This document shows, one piece after another, positions 25,555 through 34,745 of a stretch of 40,028 bases of DNA. The stretch lies in NCBI GenBank assembly GCA_964508765.1, contig CAZDVD010000024.1, forward strand, positions 1 through 40,028. Direction: 5' to 3'. This DNA is from JABMPR01 sp964508765. Its GTDB lineage: Bacteria; Fidelibacterota; UBA8477; JABMPR01. How positions within the stretch are numbered: position 1 is the stretch's first letter; each line of letters begins with the position of its first letter. A program made the position numbers and the translations under genes. Under the pieces are notes generated by a model. The model made no database searches. It saw only the letters and a list, made by a program, of their open reading frames with translations, and was not told where the DNA came from.

Positions 25555-27603
25555 CTATTTCAGATAGGACATTTTTACCGTTTGATTTAGACTGCCAAGC
25601 TTGAGTTGCGCAAAATATACTCCAGTGGCCACCTGAGTTCCTGAATGATTTAAACCATCCCACAGGATGCTGTAGTTACCTGGTTGCGTTTCGCCCCATT
25701 TTAACTTGATGACCTCATTTCCCCTGAAGTCGAAAATCGTTAATTTGATATTAGCTCTCTCATTTAAAGAAAATCGGATCGTTGTACTTGGATTAAAGGG
25801 ATTAGGATAATTTTGCTGCAATTCAAATCCAGATGGAATCGTATTCTCTGCATTCAAGCCGACTGGTTCAATTTCATAGTCATGAATCCCTGGAGTCAGG
25901 TAATTGTGTAGATTACCCTGCTGGTTATCCAATACATCTACTCCTGCAATCGTCCATTCGGCAGGGTTGAAGTTATCAGTTCCCGTGATCACATCACTGT
26001 TTCGATAAGCGTATGAATCGAGGTATTCCCACAACAATCCAGTGCCATCAACCCCTACACTACCATAGTAATCGAGCACAGAGCCACCATCATCTTTTAA
26101 TTCATAAGTATCATCACCATTCCCAATAATGGGTCCAAAACCGTAGTCTAGATCGAAAATGACATATTCAGGGGTCGTTAATTCGGTAATAGTGGAGGTC
26201 CAAATAGTCTCTGAAGCATTTGTCAGAACAACAGATTTACCAGATTGAAGTACATATTCAGGGAAGGTATAATGGATCTCGTCCGGTGTCGAACCACTTC
26301 CGCTAAAGCGACTGACAGTATAGCCGGTCAAAGGGGTGTCCTCACTACCAGTATTAGTAATTTCAACAATTTTTGGATATCCACCTGAATAAGGTCCATC
26401 AACAACTTCGGAAATGATGATATTGCCCGTTCTTCCGTCATCTTCAATTTCATTGTCAAGAATAATTAACTGGAATGTTGCAGGATTACCAAATGCGGCA
26501 TTGTTTCCACCTGCAAGATTCGATAATTCAAACAATAGGGTATCAGGACCATCTATTTCAATATCATCAAGAATATTTATGGAGAAGGATTGGGATGCAT
26601 AAGATCCGGAAGGAAAGACAAAACTTTGTGGCATTGTTACCTCAAAATCACTTCCTGCCAGACCGTTTGTTGAGAGAAGATCAATATCAAAAGTCGTTGC
26701 AGAATTGGTGTCTGGATATTCAATATTTACACTCACTTGAAGTGTACCATGATCTTCATAAACATTTGATAAGGCCGCATCAAAGCTGACAACCGTCTCA
26801 CCATTCCATAATGAATGAACATACTCGGGATGATCAATGAATGGATTTCTATTTCCTTGATATCCATATATAACATTGTTTCTATTTTGCTCAAATTCAT
26901 CTACAGGGTCCATTACATGCCAGGCAAGCAGAGTTGACAATTTTGCGAAAACAGGATCGTTGGTATAGCGATCATTGGGGAAGGTATTAATCAGTTCAAG
27001 ATCTGGTTCTGAGCCAGCACCTTCATATCGAGTAGCCATATAAAACATCATGCGAGCAATATTGCCAACGACCTCATCACGAGGTTGCCACACCCATTCC
27101 GCGTCTGTACTTGTGAAGGATCCCGTGTTAACACCATCATCTACATATGGTATCGTACAGTAATCGAACCAGCGGTTATTTCGAGCGGAATTCACGGTAA
27201 TATCTGCAGGTCGCAAATGATGAACATCTGTGGCAGCTATATCATCTTCTGACCCAAACCCTGTATATAAGATACCTCGTGATTTTGCCCAGACATGTTC
27301 ACGGCTCCATCCATTTTCATTATTGTATTCTTGAGCTGCGTTGACTGACCAACCTGTATATAATAAGATGACGTTATCAGGATTATTTGGATCCTTGTCA
27401 GTTTCCTTGAGTATGTCCCAACAGTCCGTTTGAAAATCTGTATAGGGAAAGCTCGTATGCCCGCTAATAATATTATTTAAGGCTGTCTTCAAGCTTGGAC
27501 CACTTAATCCTTCTGCGGAATTATAATAATCATCGGGAATCTGAGAAAAGCCAAATGAGAGGAGAAGGGAAACTGTGATTATACTCTTTATTAAATATCG
27601 CAT
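25555..27603 (-). CDS. Secreted endonuclease I-like nuclease with Calx-beta, LTD-like and sorting domains
   Basis: A 682-residue protein with a signal peptide (about 1-20). Residues about 25-270 form an endonuclease I (NucM/Vvn) domain with the beta-beta-alpha metal motif NGWSREHVWAKS (likely general base H103) and DVHHLRPADITVNSARNNRW downstream. A Calx-beta-like domain (about 280-380) with its D-G-x-D-T-L-L-F signature follows, then a lamin-tail-like domain (about 400-510), and finally a T9SS type A-like sorting domain (NYPNPFNPSTT ... KMSYLK). It should cut extracellular DNA and perhaps RNA for nutrient or phosphate use. The neighbouring PAP2 gene is convergent, so the two are not co-transcribed. 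Confidence 0.9.
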   Translation of the reverse strand: MRYLIKSIITVSLLLSFGFSQIPDDYYNSAEGLSGPSLKTALNNIISGHTSFPYTDFQTDCWDILKETDKDPNNPDNVILLYTGWSVNAAQEYNNENGWSREHVWAKSRGILYTGFGSEDDIAATDVHHLRPADITVNSARNNRWFDYCTIPYVDDGVNTGSFTSTDAEWVWQPRDEVVGNIARMMFYMATRYEGAGSEPDLELINTFPNDRYTNDPVFAKLSTLLAWHVMDPVDEFEQNRNNVIYGYQGNRNPFIDHPEYVHSLWNGETVVSFDAALSNVYEDHGTLQVSVNIEYPDTNSATTFDIDLLSTNGLAGSDFEVTMPQSFVFPSGSYASQSFSINILDDIEIDGPDTLLFELSNLAGGNNAAFGNPATFQLIILDNEIEDDGRTGNIIISEVVDGPYSGGYPKIVEITNTGSEDTPLTGYTVSRFSGSGSTPDEIHYTFPEYVLQSGKSVVLTNASETIWTSTITELTTPEYVIFDLDYGFGPIIGNGDDTYELKDDGGSVLDYYGSVGVDGTGLLWEYLDSYAYRNSDVITGTDNFNPAEWTIAGVDVLDNQQGNLHNYLTPGIHDYEIEPVGLNAENTIPSGFELQQNYPNPFNPSTTIRFSLNERANIKLTIFDFRGNEVIKLKWGETQPGNYSILWDGLNHSGTQVATGVYFAQLKLGSLNQTVKMSYLK

Positions 27604-27760
27604 GGAAGGTCACCTTTTATAAATTAGCAGTCTCTGACATATACCAAAGTCCTGATCTTTAAGGTAATTCCAGACCCTCGAAGAGAAAGATTAATTCGCT
27701 GAATCCAGTGATTTAATAGTTACTTCAAAATCCTAATTAATTCGAAATTCTGGGCAGTTC

Positions 27761-30700
27761 CTAATCATCAAAATTGGGATGGATGGGAAATTCGATGACA
27801 AAATGGGCGCCAGGTACGTCTTTCAGGTTGACTGTTCCCATGAGCTGATGCTCCGACAAAATTTTCAATAAATACAAACCCAGAGAATGGACTGAATCCC
27901 AGACCACTGGTTTTTGAAGACCTATCCCGTTGTCGATGACTTCCAGTCGCAGACAATCATCTTCATATTCTGTGAATTGGATGATGATGTGGCTGTCCTT
28001 CTTGGCAGGATCAGGGAAGGCGTACTTCAATGAATTGGTGACCATCTCGTTGATCATCAACCCACAGGGTACTGCGATATCCACAGGCAAATTGATTTCC
28101 GGAATTTTGGTGATGATTTCAATGGGAGCAGCATAGCGTCCGAAAGCTGCGTGAAGGGTGTCCGTCAAGTCCTGGATATAGGTGGATATATCTATGTTGT
28201 CAAATTCAGGTGATCGGTACAATGCATCGTGGACCAGTGCCATTGAATTGACTCTGTTTTTGATATCATCCAGTGTCTGCAAGGTCTTGTCGTTTCTAGT
28301 TCCTGCCTTTTGAAGTCCCAGAAGACTGGCCACAAGCTGAAGATTATTTTTCACGCGATGATGCACTTCTTTGAGAAGCAGGTCTTTCTCAATAATGGAT
28401 TTTTCCAGCAGTCTACGTTGACGAACAATCTCAGTAATATCTTCCAGAGACACCATGACCTGATTCGTCATCCCAACAATATTTTTGAGGGGGTATAGAA
28501 GCACCTGAACGACCCGGGTAGTCCCATCGTTCGCAGTAAAAGTAACCTCGGGGATTTCAACGATACTGCCTTCAACTGCTTTCCTGAAGCTCTTACCCAG
28601 AGAAAGTTCATTGGCAAGCTTGTCCTCTTCAACGTGATAATCGCGGATAATCTCCTCAGGACTCTCAGCGCCCCACAATTCCACCCACCCAGAGTTGAGT
28701 TGAGTAATGTTACCTTCGGAATTGTGGATGGCCATGGGAATAGGGGACTGAGAAATGACCGCACGAAAATAATTAGCCCTTTCGCTAGCCTTCACGTGGG
28801 CTTTACGTCGAGACTCAATTTGAGCATTGAGTTGAATATTATGCTTTTCGAGTTCCTGCCCATGTTTTATAAGAAAATTGGTTCGAAGCTTATAAATGAT
28901 AAACACTATCAATATGAGCAGAAACAGGCAGCTGGATATGAACCACCAGGTTTCATAGAACTCCGGATGGATGATTATTTTGAGGGAAGCACCTTTATTG
29001 TTCCATTTCTGGTCATTATTGCTGCCCTTGAGCAGGAGGGTGTATTCTCCAGGTGGGATATTGGTAAATGTCACACTTCTTTGGTGGCCTAATTGACGCC
29101 ATTCATCGTCAAAACCCGCGAGGTAGTATGCATAGCTATTACTCTCGGGGTGGTAATAGTCAAGACTAGCAAAGTTGAGGCTGAAAAACACATCCTCCGG
29201 GTATAATTCCAACCGGGGTGAGGTGGTAAGTGCTTTCGTTAACACAATACGACCCTTGAAATTTTGCCCAATCCCTATGGGTGTATTCATAATAGATAAT
29301 TCAGTAAATATGACGGGGGGGATATTATAATTTTCCTTGATCTCATCTGGATGGAAGTAGGTGATACCTTTAACGCCGCCAAAGTAAATCCACCCATTGT
29401 CAAGTCGACAACCCCCAGGGTTAAACTCTCTGCTCAAAACGCCATCAGAGATATCAAAAGTTTTAAGTATGTTTTTTGTGGGATGGTATTTAGCCAGTCC
29501 ATTATTGGTGCTCAACCACAATCCACCATGGTCATCTGGAAAGATGGAATAGACAGCATTGCTGGGCAATCCGTCCTCGGTTGAGAAGTTGAAGAAAGTG
29601 CCTTTTTTGGGGTCAAATCGACTTAATCCACCTCCGTAGGTACCGAGCCAGATATTACCAATTCTATCCTCATAAAAGCACATGACATCATTATTTGGTA
29701 AGGTAGTGGGGTCACTGGGGTTGGCTTTGTATTGCTTGATTGTCTGAGTTTCTAGATCAAAGCTGATCAATCCTTCATTTTCAGCCCCAATCCAGATTTT
29801 CCCCCTTGAATCTTCAAACAGACAGTAGTACGAAAGTTGTCCCAGAGATATGTCATTGGTAGCAGGCTCCTTGAAGTTCTCGAATTCCATAGTTGCAGGA
29901 TTGAGACGATAAAGACCTTCCAACCAACTTCCCAACCAGATATTCCCCATGGCGTCTTCGGTGAGGCATAGGATGTACTCACTCCCCAGTGCTTTGGGGT
30001 CATCAGGATTCGGAGTAATATGCTCAAAATCTTTTGAACCCTTCCGAAGAAAATCAAGATTGCTGCTTGAAGAAATCACCCAGAGATTATCATTTCGATC
30101 CACAAGAATATCCTGGATTCCATTGTCGCTGACACTGTTGAGATCATCGGGATCATGTTTGTATTTTGTAAACTCTCTTGTGGAGGTATTGTAGTAGGTG
30201 AGACCCGCAGACCAGGTAGCTATCCAAAGATTCCCCTGGCTGTCACCCTCTATCCTGAGTATGCGATTGTCATGTAAACCTTTTGGGTCCAGGGGGTCAT
30301 AGGATAAGCTGTGAAATTGTTTGCGTGTGCGATTATATTTTGATACACCACTACCTGCGGTCCCAACCCATACTATTTCTCCATCATCATAAAATGATTG
30401 AATGAGATCATCATTGAGGGCGGTCTCGTCATAAACTTTTTTCCTAATGATTTCCAGCAGGTTACCCTTTAGATCAAGGACCAATATTCCCTTCGAATCG
30501 GTGCCCACCCAAAGACAATTTTCATCAATCTGAATCATCCGACTCACAGAGGTTTCGGGGTAGTCAGGATTAATCTTTGATTCAAAACCAAGATGAATGA
30601 AACCATCAGTCTCTGGATTGTATAAGTCCAACCCGCCCCAATTGGTGCCTACCCAGATCTGATAGTTCTCACCATCATAAGTTTCATAGACAAAATTCAC

Positions 30701-31387
30701 ATTGTTGTCAAACAATGATGAGGGATTCTTCTCATCATAGCGGTAGGTTTTCATGGCATAAGTTTTTAAGTCAAGTACGCTCAGCCCGTTCAATGTGGAT
30801 ATCCACAACTGATGCTCATGATCCTCGAAAAGAGAATAGATAACGGGGTCAGCCAGTATGCCACCGTTGGTGATAAGTTCTATGACAGAGACGGATATAC
30901 CTGTGTTGGGGTTCAGTCGGAATAACCCACTTCCTGACGTTCCAATCCAGAGATGCCCATCATGATCTTCCTGGAGACCATAGATGGATCCTTCACCCAA
31001 GGTGAGGCTATCCAGTGGGTCATGGGGATAGTGAATAAAAGATTCTGTAGAATCGACATATTTGTTTAATCCTGAAACGTAGGTGCCAATCCACAAGTTT
31101 CCATGTCGATCCACCAGACTGGAATAAATCGAGCTGGAGTTCAGTGTGGATGAATCCAAGGGATTGTGTCGAAATTGCTTAAAGGTGATCCCGTCGTAAC
31201 GATTCAGCCCATCTTCGGTGCCAAACCACATAAAACCATTCTGATCCTTTGCTATCGTCATGACACTATTTTGAGAGAGTCCCTGGCTGATATCAATGGT
31301 TTCAAAGTGGAGGGAATGATGATCATTGCTCAAAGTAAAACCAGTCAGAGAGAGGGTCAGAATCAATAGACGCAACAATATGTTCAT
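27761..31387 (-). CDS. Two-propeller sensor histidine kinase (Reg_prop, Y_Y_Y, PAS, HisKA_2, HATPase)
   Basis: A 1208-residue protein. The signal peptide (about 1-20) is followed by 14 Reg_prop blades, each with a variant of the strand motif LWxGT, that is two seven-bladed propellers in the periplasm (about 25-700). A Y_Y_Y beta domain (about 745-815) leads to one transmembrane helix (about 820-842), a PAS domain (about 880-1000), a HisKA_2 dimerisation domain with LKEVHHRVKNNLQ (predicted phospho-acceptor H1010) and an HATPase domain with N and G boxes (INEMVTNSLKYAF, IDNGIGL). It resembles the sensory half of hybrid two-component systems but has no receiver or DNA-binding output. No response regulator is nearby. 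Confidence 0.92.
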   Translation of the reverse strand: MNILLRLLILTLSLTGFTLSNDHHSLHFETIDISQGLSQNSVMTIAKDQNGFMWFGTEDGLNRYDGITFKQFRHNPLDSSTLNSSSIYSSLVDRHGNLWIGTYVSGLNKYVDSTESFIHYPHDPLDSLTLGEGSIYGLQEDHDGHLWIGTSGSGLFRLNPNTGISVSVIELITNGGILADPVIYSLFEDHEHQLWISTLNGLSVLDLKTYAMKTYRYDEKNPSSLFDNNVNFVYETYDGENYQIWVGTNWGGLDLYNPETDGFIHLGFESKINPDYPETSVSRMIQIDENCLWVGTDSKGILVLDLKGNLLEIIRKKVYDETALNDDLIQSFYDDGEIVWVGTAGSGVSKYNRTRKQFHSLSYDPLDPKGLHDNRILRIEGDSQGNLWIATWSAGLTYYNTSTREFTKYKHDPDDLNSVSDNGIQDILVDRNDNLWVISSSSNLDFLRKGSKDFEHITPNPDDPKALGSEYILCLTEDAMGNIWLGSWLEGLYRLNPATMEFENFKEPATNDISLGQLSYYCLFEDSRGKIWIGAENEGLISFDLETQTIKQYKANPSDPTTLPNNDVMCFYEDRIGNIWLGTYGGGLSRFDPKKGTFFNFSTEDGLPSNAVYSIFPDDHGGLWLSTNNGLAKYHPTKNILKTFDISDGVLSREFNPGGCRLDNGWIYFGGVKGITYFHPDEIKENYNIPPVIFTELSIMNTPIGIGQNFKGRIVLTKALTTSPRLELYPEDVFFSLNFASLDYYHPESNSYAYYLAGFDDEWRQLGHQRSVTFTNIPPGEYTLLLKGSNNDQKWNNKGASLKIIIHPEFYETWWFISSCLFLLILIVFIIYKLRTNFLIKHGQELEKHNIQLNAQIESRRKAHVKASERANYFRAVISQSPIPMAIHNSEGNITQLNSGWVELWGAESPEEIIRDYHVEEDKLANELSLGKSFRKAVEGSIVEIPEVTFTANDGTTRVVQVLLYPLKNIVGMTNQVMVSLEDITEIVRQRRLLEKSIIEKDLLLKEVHHRVKNNLQLVASLLGLQKAGTRNDKTLQTLDDIKNRVNSMALVHDALYRSPEFDNIDISTYIQDLTDTLHAAFGRYAAPIEIITKIPEINLPVDIAVPCGLMINEMVTNSLKYAFPDPAKKDSHIIIQFTEYEDDCLRLEVIDNGIGLQKPVVWDSVHSLGLYLLKILSEHQLMGTVNLKDVPGAHFVIEFPIHPNFDD

Positions 31388-31475
31388 AAGGTTTTCCCTG
31401 AAGATTCGTTCTTTGTAAACATTAAGATAATTTCTGAGAAAGAATCCAATGTCTGATAGACTTAACTAGTTCGAA

Positions 31476-31503
31476 AATATAGTGCCAATTTTAGGCGCCA
31501 CAA
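31476..31503 (-). promoter_or_regulatory. Possible promoter of the sensor kinase gene
   Basis: On the minus strand TTGTGG (31503-31498) and TATATT (31481-31476) are 16 bases apart, about 90 bases before the kinase ATG. The -10 box is good and the -35 box is weak. The gap from 31388 to 31618 holds nothing else recognised. Confidence 0.4.
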
Positions 31504-31618
31504 GGGGGAGATAAGGCAATCTGATAGTTTCAGCAGGAAAATAATGGTGTGCTAAATCATTGATGCGGTAAATGAGGAAATTTGATTTTAAGGGGTGAAA
31601 AGCTGGAAGCGTTAGAGA

Positions 31619-32383
31619 TTACTTTTTATCCGAAAAAAAGACGTCCCAGTTTTTAAGTGTATCTTCAGAAGCATGCTGACTCGCTTCCTTTTTATTTCGT
31701 CCCTCGCCAAAACCCACTACTGTCCCTTCGATAGAGACCTGAATCATGTACAGAGGATCATGGTCTGGTCCCGTGGTTTTGGTTACTTCAAAACTAGGGT
31801 TTCCCATTTTTAGGCGTTGACATTTCTCCGCGAGCTGTCCCTTGTGATTAAAGGATTGTAGCTCAGAAGCATAATCAGCTTTTCCGGCAATGACGTGTTT
31901 TTTCACCCAGCGGGCTGCCGGTTCATAGCCACCATCCATGTAAATAGCAGCAATAAGTGATTCAACAACATCGGCCATGATGGAATCATTGTCGCGCTGT
32001 CCCCCTCTGCGACTCGAATCACTGAGGAGAATCCATTTGCCTAGATCGAGACGAATTGCGCATTCTGAGAGATAATTGCCATTCACTAAAATGGTCCGGT
32101 ATTTTGTAAGGGTACCCTCATTCAGGTGCAAATGAGTTTTAAAAAGATAATCCGAAACAACCAGCTGAAGTACTGCATCCCCGAGGAACTCTAGACGTTC
32201 ATAGGAATAGCGGATATTATTTTCGCTGGCAAATGAGCTGTGGGTTAAAGCACGTTCCAATAGATGGGGTTCGGAAAAAGAATAGCCCAGAGCTTGTTCA
32301 ATTGTGGAAAGATTTTTGGCAAAGTGGTCCGAGACCACTGGCTTGAAATCTTTTTTCCTGAAGAGTTTCCCCAAAATCCTCAT
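31619..32383 (-). CDS. rnc: Ribonuclease III
   Basis: From the ATG at 32383 the protein has 254 residues. The RNase III signature is YERLEFLGDAVLQ with E62, E65 and D69, and the second acidic pair is D138 and E141 in ADVVESLIAAIYMDGG; together they bind the catalytic magnesium ions. A double-stranded RNA-binding domain fills the last 75 residues (GRNKKEASQHASEDTLKNW). It processes rRNA precursors and structured mRNA. A longer frame reaches into fabF (to 32446) but has no family similarity, so the inner start is chosen; it lies 10 bases after the fabF stop with a poor ribosome binding site, which implies coupling. It is the last gene of the lipid operon. Confidence 0.94.
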   Translation of the reverse strand: MRILGKLFRKKDFKPVVSDHFAKNLSTIEQALGYSFSEPHLLERALTHSSFASENNIRYSYERLEFLGDAVLQLVVSDYLFKTHLHLNEGTLTKYRTILVNGNYLSECAIRLDLGKWILLSDSSRRGGQRDNDSIMADVVESLIAAIYMDGGYEPAARWVKKHVIAGKADYASELQSFNHKGQLAEKCQRLKMGNPSFEVTKTTGPDHDPLYMIQVSIEGTVVGFGEGRNKKEASQHASEDTLKNWDVFFSDKK

Positions 32384-32393
32384 AAGCGTAAGA

Positions 32394-33635
32394 TCAGACC
32401 TTATATTCCTTAACTGCCAGTACGGCATTATGACCACCAAAACCAAAGGAATTACTTATTCCGGCTCTGACTTCTCGTTGAATGGATACGCCAGGCGTAT
32501 AGTTCAAATCGCATTCATCACAGGGGTTCTCATGATGGATGGTAGGAGCAATGGTATTGGTCATGACTGTTTTTACAAGTGCGGCTAGTTCAATACCACC
32601 CGATGCACCGAGGATGTGACCCGTCATCGATTTTGTTGAACTCACTGCTAGTTTGTAAGCATGGTCACCAAAGACATTTTTAATGGCAATGGACTCGTTT
32701 TTATCGTTAGCTGGTGTTGATGTACCATGGGCGTTGATATAATCGATATCTGTTGGTTGTAAGTCTCCATCAGCCAGTGCCATATTCATAGCACGATTAG
32801 CACCTTCACCACCTGAAGCAGGAGTGGTGATATGATAAGCATCTGCTGTCATTCCAAAGCCAGAAAGTTCTGCCAGGATATTGGCGCCGCGAGCCTGAGC
32901 ATGTTCAAGACTCTCAAGCACAAAAACACCAGCTCCTTCACCCATGACAAAGCCGTCGCGGTCCTTATCAAAAGGTCGACTGGCAGAATCTGGATCAGGA
33001 TTAAATGAGAGGGCCTTCATATTGGCAAATCCAGCAAAGCCCATGTGTGTCAATGCAGCATCAGATCCACCACAAACCATGACATCGGCGTCGCCATAGC
33101 GGATAGCGCGCATACCCAGGCCAATGGCGTGGGTTGCTGTTGCACAGGCGGAGTTAACCGAGAAGTTGGGACCTTTGAGTCCCCAGATTATTGAAACATA
33201 CCCTGCAGCAATATCTGGAATCATCATAGGAATAAAGAAGGGGCTGACTCGACGGTGTCCCCGCTTAATTAGCATGGCATGTTGTTCTTCAAATGTATAA
33301 AGACCGCCAACACCACTTCCGATGATAACTCCCCTGCGCGTGGGGTCTCCATTTGCGGTATCCAACCCACTTTGCTCGATGGCTGCCTTAGCAGAATGGA
33401 CAGAATACCTTGTAAAGGGATCCATGCGACGGGCTTCTTTAAAATTAACCACATCATCAATATGAAGATCATCTTTTGCAGTGGCTGCTACGGTTGCATT
33501 GTAGCCTTCTTCCACTAACCAATCCTGGGTGGTTACGCCATTGGTTCCGGCGACCAGATTGTTCCAGAATTTATCAATTTCATTCCCCAGCGGTGAAACG
33601 ACCCCCATCCCGGTAATAACAACACGCTTTTTCAT
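32394..33635 (-). CDS. fabF: 3-oxoacyl-ACP synthase II
   Basis: A 413-residue thiolase-fold enzyme, the normal FabF length. The catalytic triad C164 (NSACATATHA), H303 (NAHGTSTPAND) and H340 (SMTGHILGASG) falls at nearly the positions of E. coli FabF. It condenses malonyl-ACP with acyl-ACP in each elongation cycle. An AAGGGAG site 4 bases upstream supports the ATG. It lies 99 bases downstream of acpP, the longest gap in the operon, and that gap contains a terminator-like hairpin. rnc follows after 10 bases. Confidence 0.96.
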   Translation of the reverse strand: MKKRVVITGMGVVSPLGNEIDKFWNNLVAGTNGVTTQDWLVEEGYNATVAATAKDDLHIDDVVNFKEARRMDPFTRYSVHSAKAAIEQSGLDTANGDPTRRGVIIGSGVGGLYTFEEQHAMLIKRGHRRVSPFFIPMMIPDIAAGYVSIIWGLKGPNFSVNSACATATHAIGLGMRAIRYGDADVMVCGGSDAALTHMGFAGFANMKALSFNPDPDSASRPFDKDRDGFVMGEGAGVFVLESLEHAQARGANILAELSGFGMTADAYHITTPASGGEGANRAMNMALADGDLQPTDIDYINAHGTSTPANDKNESIAIKNVFGDHAYKLAVSSTKSMTGHILGASGGIELAALVKTVMTNTIAPTIHHENPCDECDLNYTPGVSIQREVRAGISNSFGFGGHNAVLAVKEYKV

Positions 33636-33644
33636 GATACTCCC

Positions 33645-33710
33645 TTATAAAAAACTGGATTCACTGGAAAGTCAGGATTCAACCCCAGACCCATCAGTGA
33701 ACCCAGTTTT
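33645..33710 (-). terminator. Attenuator-like hairpin between acpP and fabF
   Basis: Read on the minus strand, 33710-33695 pairs with 33666-33651 over 16 positions with one mismatch and a 28-base loop, and the descending arm runs into six U residues. The fabF ribosome binding site follows within a few bases. The structure should end part of the transcripts after acpP or protect their 3' ends. Confidence 0.7.
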
Positions 33711-33734
33711 ATTTCAGAATATTTTGACTAAAGC

Positions 33735-33968
33735 TTATCCAAGCTTACTGTCTACGTACTGAACGGCCTTCCCAACAGTTGTGATGGTTTCAGCATCTTC
33801 ATCGGGAATTTCAATATCGAAGACTTCTTCGAACTGCATAATGAGTTCAACAGTATCAAGTGAGTCAGCACCTAAATCATCAATAAATGAAGCTTCTTCA
33901 TTTATTTTAGCAGCATCAACACCCAGTTTTTCGACGATAACATCACGTACTTTTTCAAAGGTTGACAT
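33735..33968 (-). CDS. acpP: Acyl carrier protein
   Basis: A 77-residue acidic protein with the phosphopantetheine attachment motif LGADSLDTVEL, in which S36 carries the prosthetic group. The helical pattern and length are those of fatty-acid ACP. A strong AGGAGG site precedes the ATG, in keeping with the high expression this protein needs. It is placed between fabG and fabF as in many bacteria. It holds the growing acyl chain for FabD, FabH, FabG, FabF and PlsX, all encoded in the same operon. Confidence 0.97.
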   Translation of the reverse strand: MSTFEKVRDVIVEKLGVDAAKINEEASFIDDLGADSLDTVELIMQFEEVFDIEIPDEDAETITTVGKAVQYVDSKLG

Positions 33969-33995
33969 ATTATTCTTTCCTCCTAACGTTCAATT

Positions 33996-34745
33996 CTATC
34001 CTTGCATGACCAGGCCGCCATCAACATTGAAGACCTGACCTGTGATATATTCAGCTTGCTCTGAACCAAGAAATGCTACCAAGTTGGCAACATCCTGAGG
34101 TTCTCCAATTCGACCTAGAGGGATCTGTGCAAACAGTTTTTCCTTGGCTTCATCTGTGATTGCGTCTGTCATATCGGTGGCAATATAACCAGGTGCAACA
34201 GCATTCACAGTGATTCCTCTTGACCCAACTTCCTTGGATAGAGACTTCGTAAATCCAATAATACCAGCCTTCGAGGCGGCATAATTGGATTGTCCGGCAT
34301 TCCCCATCTGTCCAACAACGGAAGTAATATTTATAATGCGACCCCCTCGCAATTTCAAAAAATTTCTCAGCAAAGCCTGGGACATATTGAAAACACTTTT
34401 GAGATTGATATTCATGATATCGTCCCATTGATCTTCTTTCATACGTATGATGATATTGTCCCGGGTAATTCCAGCATTGTTGACCAACACATCTACCTGA
34501 CCAAAGGCTTCCAGTGCGGCGGCACTCAAAGCTTTGCAATCATCCATGGATGAAACATCGGCAGCGACACCGAGACAAGTAAATCCCAGCGCTTCAAATT
34601 CAGCCTGAACCCTCTGGCAATCCTCAGCGTTGCGGCTACTGACCACAACTTTGGCACCTAATCCAGCCAGAGTTAGGGCTATTTGATGGCCAATCCCCCT
34701 GGTTGATCCTGTAACCACTGCGACTTTTCCTTGATAATCGATCAT
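33996..34745 (-). CDS. fabG: 3-oxoacyl-ACP reductase
   Basis: A 249-residue short-chain dehydrogenase. The NADPH-binding loop is TGSTRGIGH (12-20), the NNAG motif is at 89-92, and the catalytic residues are S142, Y155 and K159 (NYAASKAG). The C-terminus carries the GQVFNVDGG motif typical of FabG. It reduces 3-ketoacyl-ACP to 3-hydroxyacyl-ACP. Its ATG overlaps the fabD stop (ATGA) and has a GGAGG site 7 bases upstream. acpP follows after 27 bases. Confidence 0.96.
   Translation of the reverse strand: MIDYQGKVAVVTGSTRGIGHQIALTLAGLGAKVVVSSRNAEDCQRVQAEFEALGFTCLGVAADVSSMDDCKALSAAALEAFGQVDVLVNNAGITRDNIIIRMKEDQWDDIMNINLKSVFNMSQALLRNFLKLRGGRIINITSVVGQMGNAGQSNYAASKAGIIGFTKSLSKEVGSRGITVNAVAPGYIATDMTDAITDEAKEKLFAQIPLGRIGEPQDVANLVAFLGSEQAEYITGQVFNVDGGLVMQG

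Noticed and set aside
27604..27760. Promoter search upstream of the endonuclease I gene
   Set aside because: AT-rich hexamers occur, but no pair with acceptable spacing and match could be defended.
32384..32446. Longer RNase III start inside fabF
   Set aside because: The extension overlaps fabF and lacks similarity to RNase III N-termini; the ATG at 32383 fits the family.
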